Shown: positions 1-7,979 of the stretch, piece by piece
Layout of the letters: every line of letters starts with the position of its first letter
Numbering within the stretch: the first letter of the stretch is position 1
From: Paenibacillus durus
GTDB taxonomy: Bacteria > Bacillota > Bacilli > Paenibacillales > Paenibacillaceae
Length of the DNA: 64,000 bases
Direction of reading: 5' to 3'
Assembly (NCBI RefSeq): GCF_000756615.1
Contig: NZ_CP009288.1
Coordinates: 1,116,001 to 1,180,000 of the forward strand
Made by a program: the position numbers and the translations under genes
The notes under the pieces: model-generated
Told to the model about the DNA's origin: nothing
The model's database searches: none
The model's input: only the letters and a program-made list of their open reading frames with translations

Positions 1-432
1 CCGATTTTTCCGGGAGAAAAATACGTTCCGCTCTCCTATAAATATCTGCTGATCGATCAGCAGCTTCCGTTATTGGTCATGAACGAGGTGCTCTGCCATG
101 TGGAATACAGAGCCGACGGCTCCAGCCTGAACATGATGAATCAGTACCGCAAAAATCCGCAGGGCTTCGCTTTTTTTCGGAAAGTGGCGATGGTTTATGC
201 GTCTTCGTTCAAGGAAAGGCTTCGCGAAGCGGTCCATTACGTGTCCAGCAGCTTGATCATGGGCAACCGGAAGTTTATTGCGGAGTCCCCCCGGAAGGGA
301 ATGACCGTGCTGGCGCTTCCGCTGGGAGGCTTGCTGTACCTGTACATTCGGCGGACACAGCGCGCAGCGCCGATTTCAGCGAAGGAAACGCCGAGGAACA
401 TCAGGCAGGTTCAGGAGAGTGACTCCCAATGA
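1..432 (+). CDS. Glycosyltransferase family 2, C-terminal part (5' end outside window)
   Basis: The frame is open from base 1, so the gene begins upstream; the first ATG inside the window (73) is internal. The visible 143 residues carry the FPGEK motif followed by a short strongly basic tail with a hydrophobic stretch (LALPLGGLLYLYI). This is how bacterial GT-A enzymes of EPS clusters usually end, after the acceptor-binding loop. The catalytic DXD lies outside the window, so donor and acceptor sugars cannot be inferred. Its stop overlaps the ATG of the polymerase gene (ATGA), which indicates translational coupling. It probably adds one sugar to the lipid-linked EPS repeat unit on the cytoplasmic face. 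Confidence 0.72.
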   Translation, partial: PIFPGEKYVPLSYKYLLIDQQLPLLVMNEVLCHVEYRADGSSLNMMNQYRKNPQGFAFFRKVAMVYASSFKERLREAVHYVSSSLIMGNRKFIAESPRKGMTVLALPLGGLLYLYIRRTQRAAPISAKETPRNIRQVQESDSQ

Positions 433-1502
433 CCGTATTATGGATACTCCTGGCTTTTGCCTATCTATTTTCGCTTTCGGCCAGGTACTTTTCCACGCCG
501 GACGCATCTCTTCCTGCAACCGTCAGACCGAATCCTGTCCTGTTCCTCATTACGGCCGTCTTGTTCTGTCTCGTTTCCGGGCTTCGGAATAATATCGGCG
601 ATACGGAGATGTATATCCATTCATATCTCACCGATGATTTCACCTGGCAGTATGTGTGGACCAACGACGACATCGGCTTTAATATTTTTCAAAAAATCTT
701 GAAGCTGTACACGAACGATCCGCAGTACATGATTGTGATTACGGCGTTTATCACCAACATGCTCATTATTGTGATGCTGTATAAATATGCACGGCTGTTC
801 GAGTTGGGCGTGTATATCTACATTACTTCGGGCGCCTTTATCGTCTCCATGAACGGAATCCGGCAGTATTTGGCGACTTCGATCGTGTTCGCCGCGACGA
901 AATATTTGTTTGAAGGCAACTGGAGGAGGTATATCCCGGTTGTTCTGTTCGCTTCTTTGTTCCATCAAAGCGCGCTGATTCTGATTCCGATCTTTTTCAT
1001 CGTCAGGAGAAAGGCTTGGACAGCCTCGACCCTGATGCTGCTCGGCGTCGCGGTCCTGATCGTCTTCGGCTACAGTCAATTCTCAGAAGTTTTGTTCTCG
1101 GCGATCAAAGATACGCAGTATGGCGTGTACCAGACCTTGTCGGAGGGCGGCGCCAATATTGTGCGGGTGGCCTTTTTCGGATTGCCGCTCGTTATTGCTT
1201 ACCTTGGCAGGAAGAAGCTGAGCGCGCAGTTCCCTGACATTGATATTATTGTCAACATGTCGCTGATCGGATTTGTGCTGATGCTGGTCGCTACCCAGAA
1301 CTGGATTTTCGCCAGACTGGCGATATATTTTACCCTTTATCAGATTTTGCTTACGGCATGGATGGTGAAGGCGTTCCGCAGAAAGGATCAGAAGCTGGTG
1401 TATCTGGCCCTCTTGATCGTGTACCTCATCTATTTCTTCTATGAAAATGTGATCACTCTCGGCATTGATTATAGAAGCGACTTTATCACTTGGTTCAACT
1501 AA
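429..1502 (+). CDS. EpsG-family EPS polymerase (Wzy-type) membrane protein
   Basis: 357 residues, almost entirely hydrophobic, with about ten predicted membrane spans beginning at residue 3. The conserved features are SGLRNNIGDTEMY near residue 50, a polar loop after the first spans, and NGIRQYLATSIVF around residue 140, followed by FHQSALILIPIFF. This is the EpsG/Wzy pattern (SGLR..GtDt.xY; R-Q-x-a; FHxSAl). The family polymerises undecaprenyl-linked repeat units on the outer face of the membrane. It overlaps the upstream GT2 by four bases and is followed after 12 bases by a GT32 gene, which fits a Wzx/Wzy-type EPS operon; the matching flippase is at 13793. Confidence 0.85.
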   Translation: MTVLWILLAFAYLFSLSARYFSTPDASLPATVRPNPVLFLITAVLFCLVSGLRNNIGDTEMYIHSYLTDDFTWQYVWTNDDIGFNIFQKILKLYTNDPQYMIVITAFITNMLIIVMLYKYARLFELGVYIYITSGAFIVSMNGIRQYLATSIVFAATKYLFEGNWRRYIPVVLFASLFHQSALILIPIFFIVRRKAWTASTLMLLGVAVLIVFGYSQFSEVLFSAIKDTQYGVYQTLSEGGANIVRVAFFGLPLVIAYLGRKKLSAQFPDIDIIVNMSLIGFVLMLVATQNWIFARLAIYFTLYQILLTAWMVKAFRRKDQKLVYLALLIVYLIYFFYENVITLGIDYRSDFITWFN

Positions 1503-1514
1503 GGAGGCTGACGG

Positions 1515-2249
1515 ATGAATTCTTCGACGAAGATCCCCAAGGTTGTCCATTACTGCTGGTTCGGCCGCGGTGAGAAGCCGGGAAAGCTTCAAAAATGCAT
1601 CAAAAGTTGGCATAAGCATTTGCCTGGGTTTGAATTCGTGGAATGGAACGAGGATAACTTCGACGTTACGGTTAACCGGTATGTGAAGGAAGCCTATGAA
1701 CACCGGAAATATGCGTTTGTCAGCGATTATGCCCGGCTGCACGCTTTATACACCTGCGGCGGAATCTATATGGATACGGATGTTGAAGTGATCAGGCCGC
1801 TGGACCGCTTTCTGGAGCTGGAGGCTTTCTCAGGGTTTGAGGATGGGCATTTTCTGCAATCGGGCACGATGGGGGCGGTCGCCGGACACCCCTGGATCAA
1901 GGAGCTGCTGGATTATTACGAGGGCCGGAGCTTTCTCCTGCCGGACGGCTCGCTGGATACGACGACCAACACGGCGGTGATCAGCGAAATCTGTATACGG
2001 CACGGTCTGGAACTTAACGGAAAGTATCAGGTGACAGAGAACGGAGTAACCTTCTATCCCCGGACTTACTTTAGTCCGTACGATTATATCAATGGCGGAA
2101 GCTACCTGAGCGAGGAGAGCTATACGATTCATCATTTTGCGCAGTCCTGGCTTCCGCTTCATGTCCGGATAAGGAGCGGCGTAAAGCGGACGGTCAGCCG
2201 GGTAGTCGGGCCGGAGAATATTGCAAGAATGAGGAAGATATTCTCATAG
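1515..2249 (+). CDS. GT32-type (DXD) glycosyltransferase
   Basis: 244 residues. The N-terminal IPKVVHYCWFG (7-17), SDYAR (70-74) and GGIYMDTDVEV (82-92) with the metal-binding D87-T-D89 are the hallmarks of the capsular/mannosyl transferase GT32 family (Gly_transf_sug). A strong AAGGAGG precedes the ATG (1503-1507). The protein is soluble and probably acts at the inner membrane on the lipid-linked repeat. The sugar transferred cannot be told. It sits between the polymerase and the initiating phosphosugar transferase genes, with gaps of 12 and 13 bases. Confidence 0.88.
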   Translation: MNSSTKIPKVVHYCWFGRGEKPGKLQKCIKSWHKHLPGFEFVEWNEDNFDVTVNRYVKEAYEHRKYAFVSDYARLHALYTCGGIYMDTDVEVIRPLDRFLELEAFSGFEDGHFLQSGTMGAVAGHPWIKELLDYYEGRSFLLPDGSLDTTTNTAVISEICIRHGLELNGKYQVTENGVTFYPRTYFSPYDYINGGSYLSEESYTIHHFAQSWLPLHVRIRSGVKRTVSRVVGPENIARMRKIFS

Positions 2250-2262
2250 GGGTGAGATTCGT

Positions 2263-2877
2263 ATGAAAAGAGCGTTTGATCTGGCGGTATCGCTGGCCTT
2301 GTTGATTGTGCTGTCGCCCGTTATCGCGGGAACGGCATTGCTGGTGCGGTTAAAGCTCGGTTCACCGATCCTGTTCAAGCAGACAAGGCCCGGACTCCAT
2401 GGTAAACCATTTCATGTCTATAAATTCAGGACGATGACGGACGAGAGGGACGATACGGGTCAGCTTCTGTCCGATCATATCCGCCTTACCCCATTCGGGC
2501 AATTCCTTCGAAAATACAGCCTGGATGAACTTCCCCAATTGTGGAATGTGGTTAACGGCGATATTAGCCTGGTCGGTCCAAGGCCCCTGCTCATGAGTTA
2601 TTTGCAGCTGTACACGGAGGAGCAGGCCCGCCGCCATCTGGTCAAGCCGGGAATTACCGGATGGGCGCAGGTGAACGGACGAAACGCGATTTCCTGGGAA
2701 GAGAAATTTAAGCTTGATACGTGGTATGTCGATCATTACAGCTTCGCTCTGGATCTGAAGATCTTGGTCATGACCCTGCTTAAAGTCGTCAGATCGGAAG
2801 GCATCAGCAGCGGAAATCACGTCACTATGCCCGTATTTCAGGGGGGCGTAAATAAAGAAGAGGGAAGTCGAGGTTGA
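2263..2877 (+). CDS. Initiating phosphosugar transferase (PglC/EpsL/WcaJ C-terminal type)
   Basis: 204 residues of the short monotopic phosphoglycosyltransferase family. One N-terminal membrane helix (about 6-29) is followed by the catalytic domain with KFRTM (54-58), DELPQ (88-92) and GPRP (105-108). The family moves a sugar-1-phosphate from a UDP- or other nucleotide sugar to undecaprenyl phosphate, the first membrane step of EPS unit assembly. The following aminotransferase gene and the facing acetyltransferase suggest an N-acetylated diamino sugar as substrate, as in PglC/EpsL systems (inference). Its TGA shares one base with the next ATG. Confidence 0.9.
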   Translation: MKRAFDLAVSLALLIVLSPVIAGTALLVRLKLGSPILFKQTRPGLHGKPFHVYKFRTMTDERDDTGQLLSDHIRLTPFGQFLRKYSLDELPQLWNVVNGDISLVGPRPLLMSYLQLYTEEQARRHLVKPGITGWAQVNGRNAISWEEKFKLDTWYVDHYSFALDLKILVMTLLKVVRSEGISSGNHVTMPVFQGGVNKEEGSRG

Positions 2878-4046
2878 TGAGGGTGGCAAATGAACGGATT
2901 TTTCTGTCTCCGCCCCATATGAGCGGACGGGAGCAGCTATATATTAATGAAGCATTCGTGACGAACTGGATTGCGCCGCTCGGCCCCAATGTCGACGCTT
3001 TCGAAAGGGAGATTGCCGAATATACGGGCGCGGGCGGAGCGGTTGCCCTGAGCTCAGGTACGGCCGCCATCCATATTGCACTCTGTCTGCTTGGCGTCGG
3101 GCCCGGGGATCGGGTATTTTGCTCAAGTTTCACTTTCGTAGCGAGTGCCAATCCTGTATGTTATGCCGGAGCCGAGCCGGTATTCATCGATTCCGAGCCT
3201 CAGACCTGGAACATGTCGCCCGAAGCGCTGGAGAGGGCGCTTGAAGAGGCAGACCGGGAGGGCTGTTTGCCCAAGGCGGTGATCGTCGTTCATTTGTACG
3301 GGCAGAGCGCCAAGATGAAGGAAATCATGTCCTTATGCGGCCGCTATGATGTGCCGATTATTGAGGATGCCGCAGAATCGCTGGGCTCCACCTATGAAGG
3401 CAAGGCGAGCGGTACCCTTGGCAAGTTCGGTATTTACTCGTTCAACGGCAACAAGATCATTACGACCTCCGGCGGCGGCATGCTTGTATCCGATGATGAA
3501 GAGGCGCTAGCCAAGGCGCGCTTCCTGGCGACCCAGGCGAGAGATCAAGCTCCGCATTACCAGCACAGCGTCATGGGCTATAATTACAGGCTCAGCAATC
3601 TGCTGGCAGGCGTGGGCAGAGCCCAGCTTCAGGTTCTGGATGAACGGGTTGAGGCCAGAAGAGCGGTATTTGAGAACTACCGTGAGGCTTTCGGAGGCTT
3701 GAAGGGCGTGGAGTTCATGCCGGAATTGCCGGGTACGCGCTCGAACCGTTGGCTGACCACGCTTACGATTGACGAAGAGGAGAACGGGGTCAAGATAAGC
3801 GATCTGCTGAAGGCGCTGGCCGACGATAATATTGAAGCAAGACCCTTGTGGAAGCCGCTTCATCTTCAGCCGATCTTCGAGCGCGCGCGCTTCTATCCGC
3901 ATAGCGAGACGCTCTGCGTATCCGAGCAGCTGTTCAGGTCCGGCATTTGTCTTCCTTCCGGCTCCAGCATGACTCTGGAGCAGCAGCAGCGGGTGATTGA
4001 CTGCATTCAGCGCTCGCTGGGGAAGGTAGCGAACCCTGCCCGTTAG
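2877..4046 (+). CDS. DegT/DnrJ/EryC1/StrS (PglE/EpsN-type) sugar aminotransferase
   Basis: 389 residues. PLP-dependent fold with SSGTAAIHIAL near residue 60, EDAAESLGSTYEG around 163-176 (cofactor Asp) and SFNGNKIITTSGGG around 188-201, where the Lys is the Schiff-base residue. The ATG at 2877 overlaps the previous stop (TGATG); a TTG at 2874 is also in frame but lacks its own ribosome site. Family members transfer an amino group from glutamate to a nucleotide-linked 4-keto sugar. The dehydratase that would supply the keto sugar is not in the window and may lie upstream. Together with the PglD-like acetyltransferase (4626-5282) and the phosphosugar transferase it suggests a bacillosamine-like reducing-end sugar. 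Confidence 0.9.
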   Translation: MRVANERIFLSPPHMSGREQLYINEAFVTNWIAPLGPNVDAFEREIAEYTGAGGAVALSSGTAAIHIALCLLGVGPGDRVFCSSFTFVASANPVCYAGAEPVFIDSEPQTWNMSPEALERALEEADREGCLPKAVIVVHLYGQSAKMKEIMSLCGRYDVPIIEDAAESLGSTYEGKASGTLGKFGIYSFNGNKIITTSGGGMLVSDDEEALAKARFLATQARDQAPHYQHSVMGYNYRLSNLLAGVGRAQLQVLDERVEARRAVFENYREAFGGLKGVEFMPELPGTRSNRWLTTLTIDEEENGVKISDLLKALADDNIEARPLWKPLHLQPIFERARFYPHSETLCVSEQLFRSGICLPSGSSMTLEQQQRVIDCIQRSLGKVANPAR

Positions 4047-4625
4047 GCGCCCGGATTTCCGGACGGTCCCTGCTGTTCGCGAATCCGTAACTTTGCGGAA
4101 TCGGGAACTTGCGAAAATGGGAACTTGAGAGTTTGGAAACGGACTGAATCATTAGCGGGCAGAATCCGTAACTTGCTGAATCGGGAACAGGCATGGATTA
4201 CCGCCGTGACCGGAGGAACGGGCAAACATGTGGTTCGATACGAGCTGCAGCGAGGCGCTACGAACCAAACGAACCCAACGAACCAAATGAACCCAACGAA
4301 CCCAACGAACCCTGCAAAAACCTGAAATTGTACATCTTTTGTCGGACTTGGAGCTATCGCTGGATGGGAAGCCTGCAAAAATACAGTTATTTCCGGTTCA
4401 ACTCTCCAATCCAGCCAGAAAAGCCTGAAATTCCTGCGCCATAGCAGGTTTTTCCCGCTAACTCTCGTTTCTGCTCGAAAAAACCTGCACTTTCGCCGTT
4501 TTCCAGCAGGAAACCTAAACTAATCCGTAACCAACGCGATCTTGCGGTGCGGCCGCCAACGGGATCCTTGCGGTGCGACCGCCAACGGGATCCTTGCGGT
4601 GCGGCTGCACCGCGCATCCCCTCTA
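4047..4625. repeat. Repeat-rich intergenic region at the end of EPS operon 1
   Basis: No convincing gene. Three kinds of repeat are visible. There is a direct repeat of the type gaatccgtaact...gaatcgggaac at about 4082-4110 and 4162-4190. A 9-bp tandem array of the AACCMAACG type gives five units at 4263-4307. A 25-26-bp tandem repeat containing ccttgcggtgcg gives three units at about 4531-4607. Between them (about 4313-4510) lies a member of the intergenic repeat family described in the findings (aaacctgaaattgtacatc). No obvious intrinsic terminator separates the two converging genes. Confidence 0.6.
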
Positions 4626-5282
4626 TTACAAATACCGTTCACCAGCTGTGCGCGATCTGACGATGACGGCGGGCGTCCCGTAAGCTACGGCGTAACCGCC
4701 AATATCGGAAAGAACGGTGGCCCCCGCCCCAATGACGGTATGCGCTCCCACACTGACAGAGTGAATAACGTTCGCTCCCAGGGAGAGAACGCTGTATTCT
4801 CCGACCGTCACGTTCCCGCCCGTCGTGGCGCCAGGAGCCAATGTAACGTAATTCCCGATCCGGCTGTCATGATCGACCGAAGCCTTCGGATACAGCACGC
4901 AGTGTTCGCCGATTACGGTATCGCTGTTAACGATGGCCCCCGCCATCACAACGGTGCCTTGACCGAGTTCCGCTCCCCTGGCGATCCAGGCGCCCGGATG
5001 GACAGCGGTGACGAAGGGGAAGCCCGGATAGAGGTAGGCGATGCGGGCGACAATGCTGGCCCGGGTCCAATTATCCCCGATGGCTACGATGCCCCCGTGG
5101 ATGTTCTCCCGATGATCGGCGATATAGTGTTCGTTTCCAAGAACCCGATAACCGTAAATTTCGGAGCCGGCGGCTTTGTAGCTGTCGAGCAGACCGAAGA
5201 TCCGGTATCGTCCTTCCCGCTCAATGGCGTCGATTACCGCTTTGGCATGTCCCCCCGCGCCGAATACGACGATGTTTTTCAA
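4626..5282 (-). CDS. PglD/NeuD-type sugar O/N-acetyltransferase (left-handed beta helix)
   Basis: 218 residues from a TTG start at 5282, chosen because an AGAGGGGG ribosome site lies 8-15 bases upstream and the protein then begins directly with the Rossmann-like KNIVVFGAGGHAKAV. An N-terminal PglD nucleotide-sugar-binding domain (about 1-85) is followed by hexapeptide repeats forming the acetyl-CoA-binding beta helix (about 95-205), with the active-site His in the KASVDHDSRIG segment. The family acetylates the amino group of a UDP-4-amino sugar, the step after a DegT aminotransferase. It is the only EPS gene on the minus strand here, convergent with the aminotransferase gene. Confidence 0.87.
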   Translation of the reverse strand: MKNIVVFGAGGHAKAVIDAIEREGRYRIFGLLDSYKAAGSEIYGYRVLGNEHYIADHRENIHGGIVAIGDNWTRASIVARIAYLYPGFPFVTAVHPGAWIARGAELGQGTVVMAGAIVNSDTVIGEHCVLYPKASVDHDSRIGNYVTLAPGATTGGNVTVGEYSVLSLGANVIHSVSVGAHTVIGAGATVLSDIGGYAVAYGTPAVIVRSRTAGERYL

Positions 5283-5362
5283 GCAAAATCCCCCTCTCTT
5301 TGTTTCAATATAGCATATCCCTATCGGTTCGGGCTCAATTTCTTGTTTTTGTGATCTGACAA

Positions 5363-5392
5363 TTGACAACTTTCTGCCAAGAGTGTTACGCT
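5363..5392 (+). promoter_or_regulatory. Promoter of EPS operon 2
   Basis: TTGACA (5363-5368), 18-bp spacer, TACGCT (5387-5392). The arrangement TTGACA-N14-GTGTTACKCT is repeated exactly in front of the paralogous gene at 23878. Confidence 0.6.
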
Positions 5393-5400
5393 TTATTTGT

Positions 5401-5416
5401 GTTCGTTAAATAGAAC
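5401..5416 (+). promoter_or_regulatory. Candidate SinR-type operator of EPS operon 2
   Basis: GTTCGTTAAATAGAAC is an imperfect inverted repeat whose halves (GTTCGTT, GTTCTAT) each differ by one base from the SinR box GTTCTYT. It begins 8 bases after the -10, so a bound repressor would cover the transcription start. Two better copies lie in front of the operon that contains the SinR homologue. Confidence 0.5.
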
Positions 5417-5486
5417 GAATTTGGTTTTCTTGTTCAAATATCAGAAAGTATAAGCTTCGCGCGTATCCTTAACCTGATATTTTTAC

Positions 5487-5534
5487 GAGAAACGGATGCC
5501 TTCCTCTTCCAGAGGACGGCGAAGCCGTTTCTTC
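5487..5534 (+). promoter_or_regulatory. Leader hairpin of EPS operon 2
   Basis: GAAACGG (5489-5495) pairs with CCGTTTC (5525-5531), enclosing GCC/GGC and CCTCT/AGAGG. A TTCTTCTT stretch follows. It sits between the operator and the ribosome site AAGGAG (5556-5561) and could be a weak terminator, an RNA-stability element or an antitermination site. Confidence 0.45.
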
Positions 5535-5568
5535 TTAGCTATGTTCCCGGGAGGTAAGGAGATATCCC

Positions 5569-6753
5569 ATGAGAAATCCATTTGCTCTGAAGACGGAAGT
5601 CCTGTCAACCGAAATGCATCTTCTTCTGGCGCTTCTTGCCGCGGAGAATGGGGAGGATTTGCCTGTCCGCCGTCCGGAGCTGTTCCGCGGGATGGACTGG
5701 GAATCGTTTATCGAGCTGGCTATGCATCACCGAGTGTACCCTAATCTTTATCCCAAGCTGAAAAATTTGGGGAAGGACGTGGTGCCGTCCAGAGTAATCA
5801 GCTGTCTTTATAACTACTACAGCCGAAATACGTTTCAGATGCTTCATTTGAGCGGTGAAATGGAGTTTATTGGAGGAGAGCTGGAACGAAAGAATATCCG
5901 CGCGCTCTTTCTGAAAGGGCCGGTCATTGCCAAGGATCTCTACGGGGATATATCTCTGCGAACCTCCTGTGATCTCGATCTCCTGATCCCGCTTACCGAA
6001 CTGGACGCGGCGGAGTCCTTGCTGGCCGGTCTGGGTTATGTTAAGGACGATTATATCCATACCGTCCTTAACGATTGGAAGTGGAGACATCATCATACGA
6101 CCTTTACCCATCCGAACAAGGGGATCAAAGTGGAGCTCCACTGGAGGCTTAATCCCGCTCCTTCCGGAGAACCTGACTTTGAAGAGCTGTGGAGCCGCAG
6201 GCGGATTAGCGATCTGACCCGGCAGCCAATCTCCTATTTGGGGCAGGAGGACCTGTTCCTGTTTCTCGTCTCCCACGGGGCGAGGCACGGATGGTCAAGG
6301 CTGCGGTGGCTGCTGGATATTAAACAGCTATTGCTTCAACAGCCGGATGCCGGGCAATTGACCGCTCTGCTCCGCAAATATCATTACTACCATGTAGGCG
6401 GGCAGGCGTTGGCGCTGGCCGGCGGACTGCTGGACGCCGAAATTGCAGGTGGGCTTCGCAGCATGGAATGTGCCCCGAAGTCGCGGGCAATGGCGCAGCA
6501 GGCGATGTTCTACTTGGAACGGATGATCAATCTGCATTCCATCCCCGTTCCGGAGGATGTGGCTTCCTATCATAAGCGGCATCAATTTGCGCTGCTTGCG
6601 CCGATTCAGAAGTTCAAGTTCATCCTGAGCTTTCTGTTTCCCTATCCGGAGGATGCGGAAACGCTTCCGCTGCCGAAAAATTTGCATTTTCTATATTTCC
6701 CCCTGCGTCCCTTTTTATGGGCGTGGAGAAAAACGGTAGGTGTGCAGAAATGA
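5569..6753 (+). CDS. NTP_transf_5-family nucleotidyltransferase (copy 1)
   Basis: 394 residues, recognised as the uncharacterised nucleotidyltransferase family PF14907. The key part is FLKGP (114-118) followed by LYGDISLRTSCDLDLLIP (125-141), with the metal-binding D135 and D137 of a minimal nucleotidyltransferase, and KVELHWRLNP near 187-196. The C-terminus ends in FPLRPFLWAWRK. Family members occur in lasso-peptide clusters and in some EPS clusters; their substrate is unknown to me. AAGGAG lies 7 bases before the ATG. It is the first gene of a tightly packed EPS operon, and its stop overlaps the next ATG. A gapless paralogue, about two thirds identical by eye, is at 23878. Confidence 0.82.
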   Translation: MRNPFALKTEVLSTEMHLLLALLAAENGEDLPVRRPELFRGMDWESFIELAMHHRVYPNLYPKLKNLGKDVVPSRVISCLYNYYSRNTFQMLHLSGEMEFIGGELERKNIRALFLKGPVIAKDLYGDISLRTSCDLDLLIPLTELDAAESLLAGLGYVKDDYIHTVLNDWKWRHHHTTFTHPNKGIKVELHWRLNPAPSGEPDFEELWSRRRISDLTRQPISYLGQEDLFLFLVSHGARHGWSRLRWLLDIKQLLLQQPDAGQLTALLRKYHYYHVGGQALALAGGLLDAEIAGGLRSMECAPKSRAMAQQAMFYLERMINLHSIPVPEDVASYHKRHQFALLAPIQKFKFILSFLFPYPEDAETLPLPKNLHFLYFPLRPFLWAWRKTVGVQK

Positions 6754-7979
6754 AGAAGCTGCTGATCGCCTCATATGATATGGAAGTTGGCGGAGTGGAG
6801 CGCAGTCTGGCAGGCATGCTTAACCATTTTGACTACCGCTCCTATGCCGTCGACCTCATGCTGTATCGTCACACCGGAGAATTTATGGAACTGCTGCCGT
6901 CAGCGGCGAAGCTTCTTCCCGAGCAGCCGCCCTATGCGACGTTCCGCAAGTCTATATATGAAGTCTTCCGCAGCGGACATTTCATGATCGGGCTGGGCCG
7001 GCTCTTATCCAGACTGCATGCTTCAGCGGTGGGCAAGAGGAAAGGGCTTAAGGAATTAGGGTACCTCCAAATGCAGTTGATGTGGAAATACATCCTTCCT
7101 TTTCTTCCCCGTCTGGACCCGGAATATGATGCCGCCATCAGCTATTTGTGGCCGCATGATTTTGTCGCTGACAAAGTGTCGGCAAGAACGAAGATCGCCT
7201 GGATTCATACGGATTACTCCACGGTTGAAACAGATGTGAACATGGATTTGAAGATGTGGGACAAGTTCGACCGCATTGTGGCGGTATCTGAAGCCTGCAA
7301 GGAGTCTTTTTTAGCGAAATATGGGAGTCTTGAAAATAAGGTGATCGTCATCGAGAATATGACCTCGCCGGAATTTATCCGATCCATGGCTGTAAAAGAA
7401 TCCGCCGGTGATATGGCGCGGGACCCGCGCTTCAAGCTTGTTACGGTGGCGAGACTGTCGCATGCCAAAGGAATCGACAACGCGGTCAGAGCGCTCAAGC
7501 TGCTAAAGGACCGGGGATATGACGACATCGCCTGGTATGTGGTTGGTTACGGCGGTGACGAGGAATTGATCCAGGGACTGATCGCAGAGTCCGGCCTTGA
7601 GGACCAATTTATTCTCCTGGGCAAGCAGATCAATCCTTATCCGTATATCCACTGCGGGGATCTGTACGTCCAGCCCTCGCGTTACGAGGGGAAGGCGGTC
7701 ACGGTTACGGAAGCCAAGATTCTCGGAAAGCCGGTGCTGATTACCGATTACACGACATCCCGCAGTCAGGTGACGGACGGAGTTGACGGCAGGATCACAG
7801 CCTTGTCAGTAGAGGGAATCGCGGACGGCATAGAGGAGCTTTACCTCCAGTCTGGCGTGCGAGAGAAGCTGGCCGATCACTGCCGGAAAACCGATTACGG
7901 CAATAGCCTTGAACTGGAGAAGCTGTACCGCTGTATGGACGAGACGGATGCGAAGGAGGGTGTTCTCAGTGCGGTATAA
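6750..7979 (+). CDS. GT4-type glycosyltransferase (copy 1)
   Basis: 409 residues from the ATG at 6750, which overlaps the preceding stop (ATGA). GT-B fold: N-terminal VGGVERSLAGML, then C-terminal LVTVARLSHAKGIDNAV (about 230-246) and PSRYEGKAVTVTEAKILGKPV with the E-x7-E pair that binds the nucleotide sugar. The enzyme should retain anomeric configuration and build part of the EPS repeat on the cytoplasmic face. It belongs to a set of three related GT4 genes in this operon (also 10185 and 11392), sharing the segment NPYPYI and a similar N-terminal VGG/SGG..ERSL motif. Confidence 0.9.
   Translation: MKKLLIASYDMEVGGVERSLAGMLNHFDYRSYAVDLMLYRHTGEFMELLPSAAKLLPEQPPYATFRKSIYEVFRSGHFMIGLGRLLSRLHASAVGKRKGLKELGYLQMQLMWKYILPFLPRLDPEYDAAISYLWPHDFVADKVSARTKIAWIHTDYSTVETDVNMDLKMWDKFDRIVAVSEACKESFLAKYGSLENKVIVIENMTSPEFIRSMAVKESAGDMARDPRFKLVTVARLSHAKGIDNAVRALKLLKDRGYDDIAWYVVGYGGDEELIQGLIAESGLEDQFILLGKQINPYPYIHCGDLYVQPSRYEGKAVTVTEAKILGKPVLITDYTTSRSQVTDGVDGRITALSVEGIADGIEELYLQSGVREKLADHCRKTDYGNSLELEKLYRCMDETDAKEGVLSAV

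Noticed and set aside
4263..4307. 9-bp array as a CRISPR
   Set aside because: Units are contiguous with no spacers and too short.
4542..5354. 270-codon plus-strand frame opposite the PglD-like gene
   Set aside because: The minus-strand hexapeptide-repeat protein is convincing and its regular repeats explain the open frame opposite.
5496..5744. 82-codon frame at the start of the EPS operon as a small precursor
   Set aside because: Starts inside the leader hairpin, has no ribosome site and overlaps the nucleotidyltransferase gene out of frame.
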